64,000 nt of DNA from Dryocosmus kuriphilus. Its lineage: Eukaryota > Arthropoda > Insecta > Hymenoptera > Cynipidae. The stretch spans positions 178,550,469 to 178,614,468 of the forward strand of contig CM076193.1 of assembly GCA_038277395.1 (NCBI GenBank), in the 5' to 3' direction. Of the stretch, positions 1 through 10,585 are shown one piece after another; within the stretch, counting starts at the first letter, position 1, and each line of letters begins with the position of its first letter. A model generated the notes under the pieces. That model ran no database searches and was not told where the DNA came from. It saw only the letters and a program-made list of their open reading frames with translations. Made by a program: the position numbers and the translations under genes.

Positions 1-705
1 CAATCTAAAGTCTTGCCTTGACTGGCTGGACGATTGAAAGTCTTGCCTTGACTGACTGGGCGATTCAAAGTCTTTCCTTGATTGGCTGGGCAATGTAAAG
101 TCTTGCCTTAATTGGCTGGAAAGTATTAAGTACTTCCTTGCTTAGCTGGACAATCTCATGTCTGGCCTTAACTGGCTGGGCAATCTAAAGTCTTGCCTTT
201 ATTGGCTGGGCAATTCGAAGTCTTTCCTTGATTGACTGGGCAATCTAAAGTCTTGCCTTAATTGGCTGGAAAGTATTAAGTACTTTCTTGCTTAGCTGGA
301 CAATCCCAAGTCTGGCCTTAACTGGCTGGGCAATCTAAAGTCTCGCCTTGACTGGCTGGACGATTGAAAGTCTTGCCTTGACTGACTGGGGGATTCAAAG
401 TCTTTCCTTGATTGGCTGGGCAATGTAAAGTCTTGCCTTAATTGGCTGGAAAGTATTAAGTACTTCCTTGCTTAGCTGGACAATCTCAAGTCTGATCTTA
501 ACTGGCTGGGCAATCTAAGGTCTTGCCTTTATTGGCTGGGCAATTCGAAGTCTTTCCTTGATTGACTGGGCAATCTAAAGTCTTGCCTTAATTGGCTGGA
601 AAGTATTAAATACTTTCTTGCTTAGCTGGACAATCCCAAGCCCAGCCTTAAGTTGCTGGAAAATATTGAGTCTTGCCTTAGTAAGCTGGAAAATCGTAAG
701 TAAAT
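1..705. repeat. 30-bp satellite with 330-bp (11-mer) higher-order repeat
   Basis: A 30-bp unit is tandemly repeated. Units open with variants of CAATCTAAAGTCTTGCC and close with GGCTGG. Diverged monomers recur in fixed order: the series starting at 1 restarts at 331, so the higher-order period is 330 bp (11 monomers), seen twice. A degraded tail runs from 661 to about 705. The array continues off the left edge. It is noncoding. Confidence 0.95.
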
Positions 706-1300
706 TTACAATATTAAATGAATCATAATAGTTCCATATTTTTTATTGTTTCATCAATGTGCAAAGTTTGGTTCCAAACGACTGTACGCTTTTTTGTTGA
801 TATTTTGTGCGGGATCCTTTGTTCTTTTTTAAAGCTCTAAATTGTGGCCGCCATATTAGATCTTCTAGGGGTTATAACAAAAAACTGACACCGGCAATAG
901 AAAGGGCATCCTCGAAAACCCCTGAGATAATATTTTGAAGAAAAAATATCGTACCGTCAGCAATAGAGAATGCGTTGTATAAGTCTGAACACCTCAGCGT
1001 TAATGGGTTAAAACGCTAAAATAAAAAATTTCAAATTACAATATTTTGGTGAAAAATAACGATATCGCAATAGATCCAAGTAGGTCTGAAAGGGGGAGAT
1101 TGGTACTTTCAAATTCCATATTAGCTTTTGTGGTAGACATTTTTGTTGTTCCGTTACGTAACCTCAAATACAGCTAAAAGACGCATTTTTTGCACTTTTA
1201 GGTTAGGATATTTTGAAAAACTGACGTACAGGAGCAATTTTGAGCTCGGATTCGGATTCAGCCCATCAAAATCCTTCGGAAATGTTTGGTCTGCTTTCTG
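706..1300. other. No recognisable feature
   Basis: AT-rich sequence between the satellite and the LINE fragment. I see no gene-like reading frame, RNA gene or clear repeat. Confidence 0.5.
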
Positions 1301-1311
1301 GCTTTTGACTT

Positions 1312-2226
1312 TTGTCAAATTTTGTCGGCGTGTGTAATCAAACGGGTTTCGGAAAAGGGATGGGAACCATAGATACCGTCTATGTGCTAAATTACTTAGT
1401 CAATAGGAAACTAGGGGAAAAGAAAGGAAAACCAGTCGCATTGTTTGTGGATTTTATGGCAGCATTTGACTCACTCAACAGGAGGGTGTTGTGGGCAGCC
1501 ATGAAAGGGAGAGGAGTAGACGAAGGGTTAGTAGAGAGGATAAAAGAAATATTTATGGACACTAAGATAAGAGTGAAGAAAGGAGACAAGATAAGTGAGG
1601 AATTCTGGACAGAAAGGGGGCTCAGACAAGGGTGTCCGTTGAGCCCACTTCTGTTTAGTATCCTTCTGACAGATTTAGAGGAGAAGTGGGAGAGGAAAGG
1701 GAAAGGGGGGACAATATTAGGAACAGGCAAATTGTATTCACTAGCTTATGCAGATGATGTAGTGCTAGTAGCGGATGATGAAAGAGGTATGAATCTGTTG
1801 ATAAGAGCATTTGAAGACTATGTGAGAGGTAAGGATTTAAGGGTGAACGTGAACAAGACCAAGATGATGTGTTTCAGAAATAAAAGGGGTAGTTCAGAGT
1901 ATGAATGGAAGATAAATGACATGGTGGTGGAGTTGGTGGATGAATTTTGCTACCTAGGGTATTGGTTCGAAACGAGAGGAGGAAGCGAGCTACAGATGAG
2001 AGAGAGATTAGAATGTGCGAGCAAAGTAATGGAACAAGTATGGGGTATAGGAAAAAGAAGGTTTAAGGACGACTGGAAGATGAGAATGCGGATGTTTGAT
2101 GTGTTAGTATGGTCAGTGTTAAGCTACGGAGTGGAAATTTGGGGATGGAAAGAACATAAAAGAGTGGAAAGTTTGCATGAGAGATTTCTGAGATGGCTGA
2201 TGGGAGTGAACTGGGAGAGAGTATAA
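1312..2226 (+). pseudogene. Non-LTR retrotransposon reverse transcriptase fragment
   Basis: Open frame of 304 codons encoding the core and thumb of a LINE reverse transcriptase, which copies element RNA at the genomic target. Visible motifs are QTGFGKGMGTID (about residues 10-21), FVDFMAAFDS (45-54, catalytic D), GLRQGCPLSP (103-112) and YADD (146-149). A C-terminal SVLSYGVEIWGW segment follows. The first ATG is not a true start: similarity begins only around residue 9, the endonuclease and ORF1 are missing, and the frame ends before the C-terminal Cys motif that the related copy near 59 kb retains. It is therefore a fragment truncated at both ends, although the RT core itself is unbroken. 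The closest relative in the window is the minus-strand copy at 58,960-60,480. I cannot assign the clade safely. Confidence 0.88.
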
Positions 2227-2610
2227 ACAAATAAAGAATTTTATTATTTGTCCAATTTTGATACCTCTGCATTTCTATAGTAGTTTGTCGCTTCCCCTCT
2301 TTATATCTTCCAATCTGTATCTAGCTTTTATGCATTTCGTTTTTGCGATATTTTAAACATCTTTCTGAATATCCCTAAATTATATAGTACACTAGGTTTT
2401 ACCGCAGTTAGAGATCTTCCATTAGATCCCTAAATTACATTTGAAAAATGAATTCTACCTCATTCAGTAGCGCTACACATTATAAATTATAAAATTAGTA
2501 AATGTGTATAAAAAGTTTAAAAAAAGATTTGTTTCATTAAGAATAAACCTTCGCTTTTTTATAAGCAGATTCGTGTATTTATTATAAATTATCTAATTAT
2601 CAATACTTCT
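2227..2610. other. AT-rich intergenic stretch
   Basis: Nothing recognisable beyond AT-rich sequence. Confidence 0.4.
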
Positions 2611-2615
2611 ACTCT

Positions 2616-2850
2616 TATATGGGCAAAAAAACGACTGCACATTTTGAGCCCACTTATTATCTGGGCAGGAAACGGGTTGTCCAACTTGGGCCCAACCAGT
2701 TTTCCCAAAAATGTGCTTTGGTTGGGATGAGCGTTACAACCCTGAATGGGCCCCAGTCAGACAGCCCAGTTGGGGCCAGCCTGGTAAATGGGAAATCTGG
2801 CTGGAACCCAATTTGGCCCCAGTCGTCTTCCACACGGGATAGTGGAAAAA
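2616..2850. repeat. GC-rich island of TGGGCCCA-like motifs, unclassified
   Basis: An abrupt GC-rich block inside AT-rich DNA with many short inverted GGCCC/GGGCC and CTGGG motifs (for example TTGGGCCCAACC near 2688). The many short palindromes suggest a structured nonautonomous element, but I found no defined ends or duplicated target. Both strands read open only because of composition. Confidence 0.45.
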
Positions 2851-2954
2851 ACCTCCAATACATGTGCATCAATATTCAGTCAGATTTTTCTAACAGTGTA
2901 TGTAATAATGCATTACTGCAATTTGTATCTTTATAACGAATAAGATTCTTATGT

Positions 2955-3060
2955 TTGTCAGCTCATATCTTTAATTTTTCTGCGCAGTTCACATTATCAT
3001 AATGTAAATTTTGGTAAGGCTTATACGCAGAGCCCTCGGATCGACTTGGTGGCTTTAATA
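2955..3060 (+). repeat. Dispersed repeat, also at 22,836-22,930
   Basis: The stretch around TTTTTCTGCGCAGTT, ATCATAATGTAAAT and GGTCGACTT is shared with 22,836-22,930 in the same orientation at roughly 80% identity by eye. I found no ends or coding content. Confidence 0.6.
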
Positions 3061-4342
3061 AAGTCGAATAAGTCGCATAAAATTTTTTAAAAAGTCGCAT
3101 GAAATGCCATAAAATTTCGCATAACAAGTTGCACAATATTTTATAATATATTGCCAAAAAAGAGCATCTGACTTTACGATAATAATTTATTTTTTATTCC
3201 GATACAAAAAAGTGTCGAGAATATTAACCGATAGTATTTATTTAATTGCGTGTATAAAAATCAAATCTTTTGGATTTACAAACTTCTTTTGTAGAAATAA
3301 TGGAAACTTAAAGTCAAGCCAAAATTATCATTATCATTATCATATTATTATTACATTATCGCATGTAATGGAAAATTGTGAAGTTCTGACTGCACGTAAA
3401 AAGGGGAATATTGGTTACCTACATAGGATAACAGTTTATTGTTAAAATGTTTATCCTTTCTTATTTAAAAGAAGAGAGTTTCTAGTAAAATTGGCATTTG
3501 CAATGGCTATTAGAAAAGCGCAGAAGAACAAACATTTCAAAAAATTGTTCTAGAATTAAGAAAAGATCTATTTTATCATGGGAAATATTTAATGTCGATA
3601 GTGCGTTCTTATGAGAGCTTGAAGATTTATTTAGGTAGTCTGAGGAATCACACAAAAGTAACAAAATATTTTTATAAAGAAATTTTTCAATAATACGCGC
3701 AGAAAAATGAATCTTTTTAAGTTACATATTCAAATCTGCTGGACAACTGAATTGAATGCACACAAGCATTGCAGAATTTTAAGTGTTTTGAACAGGATAG
3801 TTACAAGTATCTCGTTTTTGAAATATGCGCTTTAATTCCTATTAGTGGAAAAATATTACGCCTGATTTTAATCAGTTTTCATTTGATAATTCGTTTAGTC
3901 TTTAATGAATTTTTCATTATGTCTTATTGCTAACAATAATAAAATAATTACAATTAATTGTGATGATTAATTATATTGTTTAATATAAGGAAGAATATTA
4001 ATTATGTAAGCAAATAAAATAATTTTATTCATTTTTATACCAGGATTAATTTAAAATCTTAAAGAAAATAAAAAATTTTCGAAAATAATTATATCAAAAT
4101 TCAGTGCTGTATTTAATTTTTTAAAATTATTAAAAACGATATGTTATTCATAACTAAAAATATCTTTTTCAAAAACAATAACTGATTTTAGAATGAATGA
4201 ATCTATTTCATTAATTTTATTTTTTTAATTTTAAGGGGCATACATAAGAATTAATATTATTAAAATAAATATTAATGTCACAAATGTTTCCAATTAATTT
4301 AAAATTATTATTTACGGTTTAAGAAAAAGGCTGAAATCTTAC
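3061..4342. other. AT-rich noncoding sequence
   Basis: No gene seen. It includes a short ATT/ATC microsatellite near 3328-3362. The rest is homopolymer-rich AT sequence. Confidence 0.5.
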
Positions 4343-4512
4343 ATCTTAAGCCTGAGAGAAGAATGACATTCATTAAAATTTTTTTTTTAATTTCAATAAT
4401 TGTTGTTATTATTATTAATATTATTATTGTTGTTGGCCCACCTCCTTCCACAGGTACTCATGACCCGGTACTTCCCTACTAAACGCGGTCATTTTTCTCT
4501 CAGGCTTAAGAT
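4343..4512. mobile_element. Short foldback (MITE-like) element, 170 bp
   Basis: The terminal inverted repeats are 25 bp (4343-4367 and 4488-4512) and match at 24 of 25 positions. The arm core is ATCTTAAGCCTGAGAGAA. The centre holds a TTG/ATT microsatellite and a GC-rich patch. No coding capacity. The transposon family is unknown. Confidence 0.7.
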
Positions 4513-5440
4513 TAAACATTTGATACTTTTTTAAGCATTAAATAATATTAACTAATATTTGAAATATTTAGTATATTAAAATGATTTTATAATATTAATT
4601 CTAAAGCTTTTCCTTAAAATTGAAGAAAATAATGATTTAAATTCTATTATTTTAAAACTAGATATTATTCTTTTTAAATAAGTTTTAGATATGAATGACG
4701 TATAATTTTTAAAAACTAGGTTTGAATAATTTTGAAATAACAAATATGATATTGAATTTTAACTCAACTTCTGTAAATATTTGCAATTCATCCTGATAAA
4801 AAAGAAAAAAAATACACTGATTTTTTTATATAATTAAAACTCTTCCTCATTACTTATTTTAAATAATTATTATAATTAATTATACTATTATTACTGTTCA
4901 GTGAGAATAATAATTAGATAATAATATTAATAATTAATAATAATTTTCATAATAATAATCAGTGGAATTTTTTAAAATTTTGAAATAAAAGTAATTTTTC
5001 TCTTAAAAGCTTAAGATTTAAGATTCGAGACTTTTTTTTAAGCCTTCAGTAATTTCCCATTATGCTTCAAATATTTTTACTATTAAAATTATTTTATAAT
5101 ATTAGCTTTCAAGTTTGTCCCTTAAAATAAGAAAAATTATGTGTATTAATAAAAATGTTAAATGAAAAATTAATGATTAATAATTAAATACACTTACTAA
5201 AAAATCAGATATGGGAAAAGTTGGAAAAGTTATTTAGCCATGGATATCACATAATTTTTTATAATTCAAGAATATGGAATATAATATTGAATTTTGACTC
5301 ACTAATTTCGAAAATTTTTAATTTTCATATATATTTAAAGTTAATCCTGATACAAAAAAATTAACTCATCTCTTTACATAACTAAAATTTTCGATATTAA
5401 TTAATATAATTATTAATTATAATTATTTTACTATTATTGT
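4500..5440. repeat. Ancient ~530-bp AT-rich tandem duplication
   Basis: The segment from about 4500 to 4900 is echoed in order by about 5010 to 5440. Landmarks repeat in sequence: AAGATTTAAGA-like start, TTTTATAATATTA, ATATTGAATTTT, TCCTGATA followed by an A-run, and TAATTATACTATTATT. Divergence is high, so the duplication is old. No coding content. Confidence 0.5.
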
Positions 5441-5856
5441 TAAGGAACAGTTTTGTATTAAGTATTGTACATGAAATGTTTCTTTCTTCGTTATACTTTA
5501 CGTAGAACTTGTGAATATATTAATTATATTTGTAGAATTAACAGATTCAATATTAACAATATACAAATTTCATTTGACGTATTTACATACTTTGTTTGTA
5601 GAATTTACTGACTTTTATCTGTACAATTTACAGATTGTATCTCCAGAATTTACAGATTTTACCTGTAAATTCAAAGGATTTGATTAGCAATATTTTTTTG
5701 TAGAATCTACAGAAATAATCGGCTGTTCCTATTCAAGCAAATTAAATCTTTATATTCTACACATTATTTTGCAGATCCAATTTTTCCTCTACTTTTTCCT
5801 TTGAACGTAAATTATTAATCCATATGATAATTAACAATTTTCCAAAAAATGAAGGA
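5441..5856. other. AT-rich noncoding sequence
   Basis: Several short TTTACAGAT / GTAGAATTTAC-type motifs recur between about 5530 and 5720. No gene seen. Confidence 0.4.
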
Positions 5857-7202
5857 AAATGTTAAAAAATATATAATTGGTCTAGACGGTCGATTAAAAA
5901 GCTCACAATAAAATAAAAGAGTAGTCCATTAAAACTCCATTTATTATTGACAACGTTTCGGCCGAAATCATGTTGGCCTTTTTCAAGTCTAAAAATTCTA
6001 AAATACAAAAAGAGGTTACGAATTTAACAGCAAAAAACAAATAAAAGGACCAAAAGAAAACACAAACCTGTCGAAAATAAAAAGGAAACATTGTTGAACG
6101 AGTCCAATCTTAGAGTGATATTAGACATTACAATGTTTTCCCTTAATTATATATAATCACCATAATATGAATATTTAAACTTAGTCTCTCCCAAAAATTT
6201 TGAGAGACTAAGAACTTAAGTAAAAAATTACATTTTTGTAAATAAAAGAACTTAGGTTATGGAACGCAGTACATTAAAGAAAGAGAGAGAATTAAAATCC
6301 GGTGACATGTGGTATAAAACTATATTACATGCTCAAGGACAAATATGGTTTACCTATTCAATACAGATGAGGAGGCGGGAAATTTGAACAGTGAAAATGT
6401 TTCATTTGGTGATACTTTGAATACGGGCTTAGCACAACATGCATGGAATTCAGATCATTTTTTTTATTTTGATTTTAAAAACATTAAAATTTTAGGTAAA
6501 GAAACAAATACATTTAAAAGACAGATTTTAGAATCCATTTCTATTAACAAATTTAAAAAATCTTCCATAAATTTAATAACCGAAACACTAAACATTAATA
6601 AGATATATCAAAGTATCACCAAATGAAACATTTTCACTGTTCAAATTTCCCGCCTCCTCATCTCTATTGAATAGGTAAACCCTATTTTTCTTTGAGCATG
6701 TAATATAGTTTTATACCACATGTCACCGGATTTTAATGCTCTTTCTTTAATGTACTCCGTTCCATAACCTAAGTTCTTTTATTTACAAAAATGTAATTTT
6801 TTACTTAAGTTCTTAGTCTCTCAAAATTTTTGGGAGAGACTAAGTTTAAATATTCGTATTATGGTGATTATATATAATTAAGGAAAAACATTGTAATGTC
6901 TAATATTACTCTAAATTTTTGACCATCTATGATTGAGGCAAAGGATTGGACTCGTTGAACAATGTTTCCTTTTTATTTTCGGCAGGTTTGTGTTTTCTTT
7001 TGGTCCTTTTATTTGTTTTTTTTTTGCTGTTAAATTCGTAACCTCTTTTTGTATTTTAGAATTTTTAGACTTGAAAAAAGCCAACATGATTTCGGCCGAA
7101 ACGTTGTCAATAATAAATGGAGTTTTAATGGACTACTCTTTTATTTTATTATGAGTTTTTTAATCGACCGTCTAGACCAATTATATATTTTTTAACATTT
7201 TA
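5857..7202. mobile_element. Penelope-like element 3' end with inverted duplicate
   Basis: Two arms of about 560-600 bp (5857-6417 and 6607-7202) are near-perfect reverse complements around a ~190-bp unique centre. The centre and start of the right arm encode the C-terminus of a PLE GIY-YIG protein on the plus strand; the right arm is its 3' untranslated region. The left arm is an inverted copy of that 3' region. PLEs are known to leave partial inverted terminal copies, which fits. Both arms contain ACGTTTCGGCC or its complement, shared with the PLE fragment at 33.6 kb. Confidence 0.75.
6418..6626 (+). pseudogene. PLE GIY-YIG endonuclease C-terminal fragment
   Basis: The frame is open from 6345, but only the part from about 6418 is original coding sequence; the first ~25 codons read through the inverted arm. 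The segment ends at TGA 6624-6626. It resembles the end of PLE endonuclease domains: LAQHAWNSDHFFYFDFKNIK, then KRQILESISI and a C-terminal tail. The catalytic GIY and YIG strands and the RT are missing, so this is a 3' fragment. The same tail occurs, decayed, on the minus strand near 34,150-34,245. Confidence 0.7.
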
Positions 7203-7530
7203 CTTCAGAACCTATCAGTAAAATCGACAAAACCGACATCTCGTACGCTATTTTTATAATAAATCTAGATTTATTTCTGATAAGAAATAATAGGATTTAA
7301 GACTTGACAACCATACTTCCTCGAACTTTTCATGTTTTTGGTATTACCTAGGATTTTCTATGTTTAAAAATGCAAAAAAAGGTGATTTTTTTCAATTATT
7401 TATAAATACTGGACTGCCCCTTGTGTGTGAGAAATAATTTCATATTTTCATATCTTTATTATCTAGACTTTACAAAGGTCACAAGTTTGTATAATATTTT
7501 AATATTTAAAAGTTTATCATAATATTATAG
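7203..7530. other. No recognisable feature
   Basis: AT-rich sequence between the PLE and the mariner fragment. No gene or clear repeat seen. Confidence 0.4.
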
Positions 7531-7535
7531 TAAGT

Positions 7536-7984
7536 ATGAAATGTGAATTTCGAGAACAGATGGCGCAACAATGCAGTTTGTGCTATAAAGGTTTGACACT
7601 CAGCCATTTTGTTGCATCATCGACAAGTGTCAGACGCGCAGAGAGTTATATTGAAAAAGTGTGTGCAAAGTGTTGTGTTGCTGTATTCAATATGTCAAAA
7701 TTTATACCAAATAAAGAGAATTCGCTGAGACCATTAATTTTTTGCTTTCATTTCAAGAAAACTGCTGCTGAATCATGCTGATTAATTCGAGAAGTTTACG
7801 GTGAACATGCTCTATCGCAGGATACTTGTGAACGATGGTTTCAGCGTTTCAAAAGTGGTGACATCAATGTTGCAGACAAGGAACATGGAAAACCGCCAAG
7901 AAAGTACTAAGATGTGGAATTGCATCCATTGTTGGACGAAGATGATTCACAAAAACAACTCGCAGAACATTTGGACGTTAGTAG
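7536..7984 (+). pseudogene. mariner transposase N-terminal fragment
   Basis: Read across stops and frame changes, the sequence encodes a mariner-type N-terminal helix-turn-helix: FHFKKTAAESC, then stop, LIREVYGEHALSQDTCERWF and QRFKSGDINV. A LAEHLDVS segment before 7984 resembles the second DNA-binding helix region. The copy is dead (in-frame stops near 7780 and 7910). It is cut at about 7984 by an A-tailed retroelement. A related fragment lies in inverted orientation at 9061-9480. Confidence 0.78.
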
Positions 7985-9060
7985 GAGCGCAAGAAGAAGT
8001 CTCTCCTGAGTTCCAACTTGGAGGAGAGGAGGGCTTCCGTTTCTACGCAAACGGAGTCGCAGACAAAGCGGGCGGAAGCGACGGAGACGCGCAAGCGGGA
8101 GAGGGAGGTGACCCTCAGCCCGCCCAGCGGATCCGGAACTGAGAAGCCGGCTACAAAGAAGACCAGGACCCAGGAGGGATCAACATGGGCTAAGGTCACA
8201 AGAAAGAGAGGCCGGGAAAGGAGAACAAATCGGAAGAGATTGCACCACGAAGGGACAACGCACCCGATAAAGGCCAAGGTGAGCCGAAAAGAAAGAAGAG
8301 GAGAATCCCCGGGGAAGCCGTGACCATCCGGCCTGCCCCGGGGATGAAGTACACTGATGTCCTGAAGGAGATCCAAAAGAAGGGCAAGCCTGAAGATCAT
8401 TGCGTTACCGTCAAGTCGATTAGGCAGACCAGGACTAGAGATTTCCTCATCGAGGTGTGAGCAAAGGAGGAAGAGAGGCAGCACTTTAGTGAGGCCATCT
8501 CAAAGATCCTTGGAGAAGGCGGGATTGTGCGTCATCTTGTCCCAAGGAAGCAGATCGTGGTCTACGACTTGGTAGAGACCACGGAGACAGCGGATGTGGA
8601 GGAGGCAGTGAGGGGGCCCTGGGAGACGACCTTAACTCTTCACTGAGGGTGAACTTCACCAAGAGAAGCAGCAGAGGTCGCATCCTAGCTTTCGTGGAGC
8701 TGGATGCTGTCACTGCTGCCAAACTGGAGAAGGCTGCTCGACTGAAGGTCGGGTGCGTTAGCTGCCGGGTTAGGGCGCATAACGCAGAAACCCGGTGCTA
8801 CAGGTCCCACACTCTTGGACATATTGCCCGAGAGTGTACAGCGGAAGACCACAGCAAATTCTGCAGAAGATGCTACGAAGAGGGGCACAAGGCGGTGGAG
8901 TGCCAGAACCTGGTAAGTCACCGTTCGCCGACAACAGCCAGAAGGAAACCCTAGGTTAGCAGGGCAGAGGAGGTAGGGCTGGATTGCCGGAAGAGCCCCA
9001 CACGTTGTGAAGTAATGCATTTCCTCCTCCCTCCAAAAACAAAAAAAAAAACAAAAAAAA
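7985..9060 (+). pseudogene. R1-type LINE ORF1 (gag-like) with A-rich tail
   Basis: GC-rich block whose three frames join into an ORF1 of R1-clade non-LTR elements, an RNA-binding nucleocapsid-like protein. Visible in order: a basic Arg/Lys-rich N-terminal region; PAPGMKYTDVLKEIQKKGKP; a GGIVRHLVPRKQIV segment; an SSRGRILAFVELDA segment; then Cys-His knuckles CYRSHTLGHIAREC and CRRCYEEGHKAVEC. Several stops and frameshifts (for example TGA near 8458) make it a pseudogene. It ends in an A-rich tail (about 9037-9061), so it was probably reverse transcribed, yet no RT (ORF2) follows. Its GC content contrasts sharply with the flanks. Confidence 0.8.
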
Positions 9061-9480
9061 ATTGGCTACGAGAGATGTGAAACATTCAGAAGATCAGTGG
9101 ATGGGTAACACATGTGTTGAACGACAAGCAAATGGAAAATCGCAAACATAAAATCCGTAACATCGAAGTAACCACTTTTTGAATGCCGAAACCATCGTTT
9201 ATACGTATCTTGCGATGGAGCATTTTCACCGTAAGCTTCTTGAAATAATCGGCATGATTTAGTAGGAATTTTCTTCAAATGAAAACAAAAAAATTAGTGC
9301 CGTCCGCGAATGCTCTTTATTTGGTATAAAGTTTGACATATTGACAGCAACAAAACACTTTGCACAGACGTTTTCAATATAACACTCGTGCGCGTCTTAC
9401 TCTTGTCGATGACGCAACCAAATGGCTGAGTGTCAAAACTTTATAGCACAAACTGCATTGTTGCATTGTTGCATATTATA
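9061..9480 (-). pseudogene. mariner transposase N-terminal fragment, inverted
   Basis: Reverse complement resembling the fragment at 7536-7984 (about 80% by eye). It includes the leader around TGCAGTTTGTGCTATAAAG and a segment reading KKIPTKSCRLFQEAYGENAP, then QDTYKRWFRHSKSGYFDV, typical of the mariner helix-turn-helix. No catalytic domain. With the plus-strand fragment it forms an imperfect palindrome around the ORF1 insertion. Confidence 0.72.
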
Positions 9481-10234
9481 TATATATTATACAGAATACT
9501 TTCTCCGTAAACTACTTGCATATATGTCAACTTCGCAGGGAAAGTAGATTTCAAGATTTAAATGAAAAAAATTCCGGAAAAATGAGAAAATTTTTACTTG
9601 TTGGAACGGATTTTTTCGATTTCTAAATATTTCAAGAAATTGTAATGGTTTTAAAGGAATTTTTAGGTATTATAAATATTTCAAGATATATTAAATAATT
9701 GCTAAAGTTTGGGAATAAATTAAACTTATTTTATATTCGAGGGATTTTAAACTATTACTACATGGTACTTTTTTCATATTCATTTTATTTCCATAGAGCA
9801 CTTCGAAGCCTGTAAATAATGAAAACATTAGTTTTAATGTTAAAAACATATTTTATTATTAAAGAAAAAGTTTTTAATTTATGTCCTTTTTTCTATCACT
9901 ATTTGTAAAATAGTTTTAAATTAATCTTCCATTGTTTTAGATTTTTATTGAAATAAAGATCCGAGCACATTGCTTTTTATTCTTTCACGAATGAAAGGAA
10001 CACAAATGCAAAACTTACAGTTATTAGAAGTTTTTAAAAGCTTCAGTCTTTAAAATTTTTTAGTTGCGTCTTCCAGCTTGTCTGCCAAAATTGGTACAAA
10101 CAATAAAAAAACATGAAGCATTGAAAAAAATCATCAGATTACGGTCGAGTATCTTCAGATTCTTCAGAAATCCGAGATTTCTCAAAATTTCTGCAGATCT
10201 GAAGAAAAATCCGTAGATTTGGCAACACTGTATC
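9481..10234. other. AT-rich spacer
   Basis: No gene seen. Paralogy to the block at 53.2 kb begins near 10,235 (AGCAATACTT). Confidence 0.45.
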
Positions 10235-10375
10235 GACTAAGCAATACTTAAAATCAGAAGTGGACATTTATTTTTTGTTATAATTTCAAATTCGATTTTT
10301 CATAAAGTTTTTTTGCTTTCTTGTAAAATGGATATTTGTTCCCTTTCGTTTTGCTCCGCCGCTCTTCATTATGAT

Positions 10376-10556
10376 CTTATCAGTATAACATAAGTATTTA
10401 TAACTCGTGATATGCAGATCATAAGACCTTGAGTATGCTTAAGATTTTTCTTCAATCATTTATCACCATGACCGCATAAATTTTAATAATCCTGACGGGT
10501 TTTCTGGTAAAATATTGAGTATAAATAGTCGGCGATTTTATTCCAAATTTGTCAGT
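10376..10556 (+). promoter_or_regulatory. Promoter of peptide gene copy 1: GATA-type site, TATA box, Inr
   Basis: CTTATCAG (reverse CTGATAAG, a GATA-factor consensus) lies at 10,376-10,383. GGGTTTTCTG at 10,497-10,506 loosely resembles a Rel/NF-kappaB site. TATAAATAG is at 10,520-10,528 and the arthropod initiator TCAGT at 10,552-10,556, with A+1 34 bases after the TATA start. TATA, Inr and GATA site recur at copies 2 and 3. Control by Rel or GATA factors is inference. Confidence 0.75.
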
Positions 10557-10585
10557 CACTTTCACGAAATCCTTCTGTTGCAAAA

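Noticed and set aside
1..660. CRISPR-like array
   Set aside because: The 30-bp units are directly adjacent without unique spacers, which is satellite structure, and the context is eukaryotic.
7978..8484. 168-codon minus-strand frame
   Set aside because: Antisense of the R1-type ORF1, open because of GC-rich composition.
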